Source: Candidatus Desulfofervidus auxilii (GTDB lineage: Bacteria; Desulfobacterota; Desulfofervidia; Desulfofervidales; Desulfofervidaceae). From it: a DNA stretch of 64,000 nt. Where the stretch lies: NCBI GenBank assembly GCA_030262725.1, contig JAJSZS010000004.1:60639-124638 (forward strand), written 5' to 3'. Positions 60,773 to 64,000 of this stretch are shown here, piece by piece. A program made the position numbers and the translations under genes. The notes beneath the pieces are model-generated. The model did no database searches. It was not told the DNA's origin and saw nothing but the letters and a program-made list of their open reading frames with translations. Numbering within the stretch: position 1 is the stretch's first letter; every line of letters starts with the position of its first letter.

Positions 60773-60790
60773 TTGGCATATTTCTTGCTT
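60773..60790 (+). promoter_or_regulatory. sigma-54 (-24/-12) promoter-like site
   Basis: TTGGCATATTTCTTGCTT has the invariant GG (60775-60776) and GC (60787-60788) exactly ten bases apart and the wider TTGGCA/TTGC consensus of RpoN promoters. XrtA/PEP-CTERM exopolysaccharide loci are often under RpoN control, and such a locus begins 2 kb downstream. Start would be near 60800, about 27 bases before a terminator hairpin. Confidence 0.55.
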
Positions 60791-60826
60791 TATTTAAAAT
60801 TTCTGGTAAAATTGTTATTAAAATTT

Positions 60827-60852
60827 AAGCCCTATTAAAATAGGGCTTTTAT
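60827..60852 (+). terminator. hairpin terminator or attenuator
   Basis: AAGCCCTAT (60827-60835), loop TAAA, ATAGGGCTT (60840-60848), then TTTATATT. A nine-bp stem with a modest T run, just after the sigma-54-like site. Confidence 0.65.
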
Positions 60853-60932
60853 ATTAGATAATTTGATTAAATATCGAAAATTTTTGCTTTTTTCAGGTTA
60901 GACAATCTAACCTGAATGGCGGAGCTATATTT

Positions 60933-60998
60933 ACGTTTTAACGTTTCAACGTTCAAACGTGTTAACGTTCCAACGTGCTAATGTTCAAACGTATCAAC
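60933..60998. repeat. array of eight degenerate 8-bp repeats (ACGTKYMA-like)
   Basis: Eight units in perfect 8-bp phase, for example ACGTTTTA, ACGTTTCA, ACGTTCAA, ACGTGTTA, ACGTTCCA and ACGTGCTA. The first four bases stay ACGT (once ATGT) and the last is always A, while the middle three vary. The array ends two bases before the ATG of the PD-(D/E)XK-like gene and replaces its ribosome site. A second shorter array is at 63210. Confidence 0.85.
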
Positions 60999-60999
60999 T

Positions 61000-61659
61000 A
61001 TGCCAATAAGTATCGCCTTAATTAGAAAATTAGAAGAAGTAGAACCTCGTTTAAGAGGAGTTCTATTTGCCATTTTAGAAGAAATAGAACAACAAAGAGA
61101 AGAAACTGTCACAAAGAAAGAATTTAACGAACTAAAAGAAATTGTAAAAGAGCTGGCCGAAGCTCAAAAACGCACTGAACAAAGGGTAGAAGAATTAGCT
61201 CAGGCACAAAAACGCACTGAAGAAGAATTACAAAAATTAATCAAAGAGCATGCTAAAACAAGAGAACAAGTTGGTGGATTATCCATTACTGTTGGTTATG
61301 TTTTAGAAAATGAAGCAATGAAGGCATTACCCACTCTTTTAGAACAAGAATTCGGTTTAAAAGTAGAAGGAAAATTTGTGCGAAAATTTGTAAAAGATAA
61401 AAAAGGAAAACATATTGAGGTAAATATTATTGGTGAAGCAGTAAAAAATAGTAAAAAGATAGTTATTATTGGCCAGTCAAAACTACGGCTTTCAAAAGAA
61501 GACATTTTGGAGTTTTTAAGGGATAAAATAATACCCTTTGAAGAAATATTTGAAGAAATTTTTCCCATTTTAGTAACCCATATGATCACTCAACCTGATG
61601 TAGAAGAATATGCTTATAAACATGGAATAAAAAGAATATATTATTCATACGAATTTTAA
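61000..61659 (+). CDS. coiled-coil PD-(D/E)XK-like protein, paralogue of the 9970 gene
   Basis: This 219-residue protein begins [20 protein letters not shown], has two coiled-coil repeats ([19 protein letters not shown]), a shared [21 protein letters not shown] segment and the alpha/beta C-terminal domain. Here the motif reads EVNIIGEA then IIGQSKLRL, so the ECK triad of the paralogue is QSK. Relative to the copy at 9970 the coiled coil is shorter by whole 14-residue units. No Shine-Dalgarno is visible, since the 8-bp array abuts the ATG. It is followed one base later by a Uma2-family gene. The function is unknown and possibly defence-related. Confidence 0.65.
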   Translation: MPISIALIRKLEEVEPRLRGVLFAILEEIEQQREETVTKKEFNELKEIVKELAEAQKRTEQRVEELAQAQKRTEEELQKLIKEHAKTREQVGGLSITVGYVLENEAMKALPTLLEQEFGLKVEGKFVRKFVKDKKGKHIEVNIIGEAVKNSKKIVIIGQSKLRLSKEDILEFLRDKIIPFEEIFEEIFPILVTHMITQPDVEEYAYKHGIKRIYYSYEF

Positions 61660-61660
61660 C

Positions 61661-62212
61661 ATGGCTATAGCAATCCCAAAAAAGAAAAAATATACCTATG
61701 AAGATTATGCAAAACTCCCTGAAGGTGCTCCTTATCAGCTTATCAATGGAGAATTAATTATAACACCAGCTCCAACGCCTTATCATCAGTATATTAGTGG
61801 CAATATTTATAGTATCTTAAAAGAGTTTGTAGAAAAAAACAATTTAGGCCAGGTATATTATTCTCCTATTGATGTTTACTTTGAAGAAACAGAAACTTAT
61901 CAACCTGACATAATTTTTATCTCTAAAGAAAGGTTAAATATTATAAAAGAAACAAAAATAGAAGGAGCACCCAATTTAATAATAGAAATCCTTTCTCCTG
62001 CCACTGCTTATTATGATTTAAGGAAAAAATTTAAAGTTTATGAGAAACATGGCGTTAAAGAATATTGGATTGTAGATCCTGAAGAAAAAAGCATTGAAAT
62101 TTATATCAACGAAAAACAAAAATTTATCCTCGTTGAAACTAAAAATAAAACAGGTACTATAAAATCGCAATTACTTAAAAATTTCGAAATAGAGCTTGAA
62201 AAAATATTTTAA
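61661..62212 (+). CDS. Uma2-family (DUF820) endonuclease-like protein
   Basis: This 183-residue PD-(D/E)XK-fold Uma2 protein has YTYEDYAKLPEGAPYQLINGELI, PTPYHQYISGNIYSIL, VYFEETETYQPDIIFIS (active Asp), and APNLIIEILSPATAYYDLRKKFKVYEKHGVKEYWIVDPEEK with the Glu-x-Leu and Lys positions. Uma2 genes are very abundant in cyanobacteria and found in many thermophiles; their function is poorly known and links to mobile DNA have been suggested. It sits one base after another PD-(D/E)XK-like gene and before an MNT gene, making a small accessory cluster. Confidence 0.88.
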   Translation: MAIAIPKKKKYTYEDYAKLPEGAPYQLINGELIITPAPTPYHQYISGNIYSILKEFVEKNNLGQVYYSPIDVYFEETETYQPDIIFISKERLNIIKETKIEGAPNLIIEILSPATAYYDLRKKFKVYEKHGVKEYWIVDPEEKSIEIYINEKQKFILVETKNKTGTIKSQLLKNFEIELEKIF

Positions 62213-62228
62213 TTTCAATTAAACACTA

Positions 62229-62645
62229 ATGTATAAAAGATTTAATTTGTCCAATAAAAATAAACAAAAATTGCTTAAACAACTTAAAGAATTCCTTAAA
62301 AAGAAAAAAGAAATTCAATTTGCTTATCTTTTTGGTTCCTTCAAAGAAGAAAACACCTTTAGAGACATTGACGTTGCTGTGTATTTAACCCACCTTAAAG
62401 ACTTAGCTATTGATTATGAATTGGAATTAGAAGTGTTATTGCAAAATAAATTTAATTATCCTTTTGATGTGAGAATTTTAAATCGAGCGCCTCTTTCATT
62501 TTGTTACGAAGTAATAAAATCAGGAATATTACTTTTTTCTTCAAATGATGAAATAAGAGCTGAATTTGAAGAGTATGTAATTTTAATGTATCTTGATTTT
62601 GCTTATTATCAAAAGAATTATCTATATGAGGTCTTAGGGGCTTGA
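62229..62645 (+). CDS. MNT-domain nucleotidyltransferase (MntA-like antitoxin)
   Basis: This 138-residue minimal nucleotidyltransferase has the active-site pattern YLFGSFKEENTFRDIDVAVYL (GS...DxD). MntA antitoxins usually inactivate an adjacent HEPN RNase by AMPylation. No HEPN gene follows here; the next 57 bases run to the deacetylase gene. The sequence after a GGGG run (62636-62639) stays open in another frame for about 19 codons, so a one-base indel could have shortened the protein; this is not decided. It may be a solitary or decayed pair. Confidence 0.8.
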   Translation: MYKRFNLSNKNKQKLLKQLKEFLKKKKEIQFAYLFGSFKEENTFRDIDVAVYLTHLKDLAIDYELELEVLLQNKFNYPFDVRILNRAPLSFCYEVIKSGILLFSSNDEIRAEFEEYVILMYLDFAYYQKNYLYEVLGA

Positions 62646-62702
62646 AATATCTGAAATTATCAGTGCATTAGAAAAATTTAGCTCTATTATTAAACTAAAT
62701 CA

Positions 62703-63578
62703 ATGAACCTAATAAACGCCTTAACTATTGACTTAGAAGACTATTTTCAAGTAGAAGCATTTGCTTCAAGAATAAATTATAATGATTGGGATAATTATCC
62801 TTGCCACATAGAAAAAAATACAAAAAAAATTTTAGATATTTTAGACTTTTATCAAATAAAAGCTACATTTTTTTGCTTAGGTTGGATTGCAAAAAGATAT
62901 CCATTATTAATAAAAACCATTGCTCAAAAAGGACATGAAATTGCTTCTCACGGTTATGCTCATAAGCCGATTTATAAACAGTCACCAAAGGAGTTTAGAG
63001 AAGATATAAAAAGGACAAAAAATATACTTGAAGACATCATTGGAAAACCAGTATTTGGTTATCGTGCCCCTACTTATTCCATTACTCAAAAAACACTTTG
63101 GGCTTTAGAAATCCTTGCTGAAGAAGGCTATAAATATGATTCAAGCATTTTCCCTATTAAACATGATTTATATGGTATACCAAATGCACCTAGATTTCCA
63201 TTTGTAGTTATGTTTCAACGTGTAAACGTTCAAACATGCCAACGTCTTTTTGAATTCCCTTTAACTACATTGCGGATTTTAAACTTAAATATCCCTATTG
63301 CTGGAGGTGGTTATTTTAGATTATTCCCTTATGTATTCATTAAAAATGCCCTAAAATATATAAATATTAAAGAAAAAAAACCATTTATCTTCTACTTTCA
63401 CCCTTGGGAATTAGACCCAAATCAACCTCGCATAAACCATATACCTTGGCGCTCCCGCTTTAGACATTATGTAAATTTGCATAAAACTGAAAAAAAACTA
63501 AAAAAACTCTTATTAGACTTTAAATTTAATACAGTTTTAAAAATATTAAACAATAAAATAAGATTTTATGAATCTTAA
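62703..63578 (+). CDS. polysaccharide deacetylase of the XrtA/PEP-CTERM type (DUF3473)
   Basis: This 291-residue NodB-fold deacetylase removes acetyl groups from a surface glycan. Motifs are ALTIDLEDYFQVEAF (Asp pair), ATFFCLGW, GHEIASHGYAHKP (metal His), FGYRAPTYSI and, near the end, FYFHPWELDPNQPRI, which with the following FRHYVNLHK marks the DUF3473 tail of XrtA-associated deacetylases. At residues 170-182 the sequence MFQRVNVQTCQRL is encoded by an 8-bp repeat array (63210-63246) and looks like an insert in a surface loop. It overlaps the Wzz-like gene by 11 bases. Confidence 0.88.
   Translation: MNLINALTIDLEDYFQVEAFASRINYNDWDNYPCHIEKNTKKILDILDFYQIKATFFCLGWIAKRYPLLIKTIAQKGHEIASHGYAHKPIYKQSPKEFREDIKRTKNILEDIIGKPVFGYRAPTYSITQKTLWALEILAEEGYKYDSSIFPIKHDLYGIPNAPRFPFVVMFQRVNVQTCQRLFEFPLTTLRILNLNIPIAGGGYFRLFPYVFIKNALKYINIKEKKPFIFYFHPWELDPNQPRINHIPWRSRFRHYVNLHKTEKKLKKLLLDFKFNTVLKILNNKIRFYES
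63210..63246. repeat. second 8-bp repeat array, inside the deacetylase gene
   Basis: ATGTTTCA, ACGTGTAA, ACGTTCAA, ACATGCCA and the partial unit ACGTC follow each other in 8-bp phase, the same motif as the intergenic array at 60933. Here the array is translated. Confidence 0.75.
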
Positions 63579-64000
63579 AGATTATATAGAAATATTATTG
63601 AGAAGAAAATGGTATATTATTATACCATTTATTTTATTTAGCATTGGTAGCGTTTTGCTAGCAAAATCATTGCCTGATATTTATCGAGCTTATACTTTAA
63701 TTTTAGTCCAACCTCAAAAAATACCATCTCGCTATGTTACTCCTACTGTAGAAGAAGACATTGAAGAAAGACTTCGAACAATTAGAGAACAAATTTTAAG
63801 TAGGACGACTTTAGAAAAAGTAGTTAATGAGTTTAATCTTTATCCTGAATTAAGAAAAACAAAACCAATGGAAGATGTTATAAATATGATGAGAAACCGT
63901 ATTGAAGTAAAAGTTCAAAAATCTCAAGTTTTTAGCGTATCTTATGAAGACAGAGATCCTATTGTTGCTATGAAAGTAGCTAATAGACTTGCTACTTTGT
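63568..64000 (+). CDS. Wzz-family chain-length/exopolysaccharide transport protein, N-terminal part
   Basis: The first 144 codons are visible and run off the right edge. The protein starts MNLKDYIEILLRRKWYIIIP with a membrane helix (FILFSIGSVLLAKSLPD), then a periplasmic region with VQPQKIPSRYVTPTVEEDIEERLRTI cut across here as a coiled-coil-rich stretch. This is the Wzz/GumC/XrtA-chain-length pattern that controls polymer length and export at the inner membrane. It overlaps the deacetylase gene by 11 bases. It marks entry into an exopolysaccharide operon continuing to the right. Confidence 0.85.
   Translation, partial: MNLKDYIEILLRRKWYIIIPFILFSIGSVLLAKSLPDIYRAYTLILVQPQKIPSRYVTPTVEEDIEERLRTIREQILSRTTLEKVVNEFNLYPELRKTKPMEDVINMMRNRIEVKVQKSQVFSVSYEDRDPIVAMKVANRLATL

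Larger units (their letters stand above)
60627..60999. other. 373-base non-coding region before the accessory cluster
   Basis: No credible gene. Very AT-rich on the left, then a sigma-54-like site (60773-60790), a hairpin terminator (60827-60852) and an 8-bp tandem array (60933-60998) directly before the next start codon. Confidence 0.7.

Noticed and set aside
60933..60998. CRISPR or integron attachment site
   Set aside because: The 8-bp units have no spacers, and no integrase or cas gene is near.
1..64000. Insertion sequences, prophage, rRNA genes or replication origin
   Set aside because: No transposase, integrase, phage structural gene, rRNA stretch or DnaA-box cluster was seen; the accessory genes are toxin-antitoxin pairs and the 61-62.6 kb cluster only.

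Overview
This is an AT-rich bacterial chromosome segment with very tight gene packing. I read about 70 protein genes, one tRNA and several regulatory sites. The mixture points to a Gram-negative, anaerobic, probably thermophilic sulfate-reducing lineage of the Desulfobacterota type; Candidatus Desulfofervidus or a relative is my best guess. The evidence is four periplasmic multiheme c-type cytochromes, an orphan TmcB/DsrK/HdrD-like iron-sulfur protein beside an Rrf2 regulator, the LL-diaminopimelate aminotransferase (DapL) lysine route, a fused homocysteine methyltransferase/methylene-THF reductase, lipoproteins, a heptose isomerase, and an XrtA-type exopolysaccharide locus at the right edge. 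The taxonomic call is inference only.

Layout. 0-1 kb: edge of a lipoprotein gene and a Phd/PIN toxin-antitoxin pair. 1-5.1 kb: two transcription units of multiheme cytochromes (7+7 and 12+12 CxxCH motifs). 5.1-13 kb: DUF3419 protein, acyl-CoA synthetase, uvrB, a coiled-coil nuclease-like protein, gmhA and a LysM lytic transglycosylase. 13-20.2 kb: rimO, Hsp20, lon, a PHP phosphoesterase, a ferritin-like protein, an RNase Z-like hydrolase and a CbpA-type DnaJ, largely a protein quality-control block. 20.2-24.4 kb: tandem Usp, a TIM-barrel isomerase, archease, a methyltransferase and an ArsA ATPase. 24.4-28.9 kb: TmcB-like protein, Rrf2 regulator, tRNA-Leu(CAG), ribF and a MEMO1-AMMECR1 fusion.

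28.9-35.2 kb (minus strand) is the most interesting stretch: a probable six-gene operon running MoxR-type AAA+ ATPase, HExxH/VWA protein, GXGXG beta-helix protein, Ku, ATP-dependent DNA ligase, MerR-TPR regulator. A MoxR/VWA remodelling pair thus sits in one unit with non-homologous end joining. 35.3-45.8 kb (plus strand) is a long biosynthetic operon: HAD phosphatase, argG, argH, a tiny LptM-like lipoprotein overlapping lysA, lysA, dapF, dapA, dapB, dapL, folK, a YHS-domain protein, transaldolase, pgsA and a ferredoxin. 46-55 kb: an orphan FmdE, pyrBC behind an elaborate leader (leader ORF, intrinsic terminator, start-stop ORF), phosphomannomutase, B12-radical SAM, MetH/MetF fusion, and a VapBC pair that runs into pyrF. 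55-64 kb: a hybrid histidine kinase without its phospho-acceptor His, galE behind a NusG paralogue, a CysH-family protein, a phosphodiesterase, a small accessory cluster (PD-(D/E)XK-like, Uma2, MNT nucleotidyltransferase) preceded by a sigma-54-like site and an 8-bp tandem array, then polysaccharide deacetylase and Wzz.

A cross-cutting signal is that many of the best sigma-70-type promoters lie so close to the start codon that the mRNAs would be leaderless or nearly so. Three convergent gene pairs share their stop codons inside a TTAA or TTAG.
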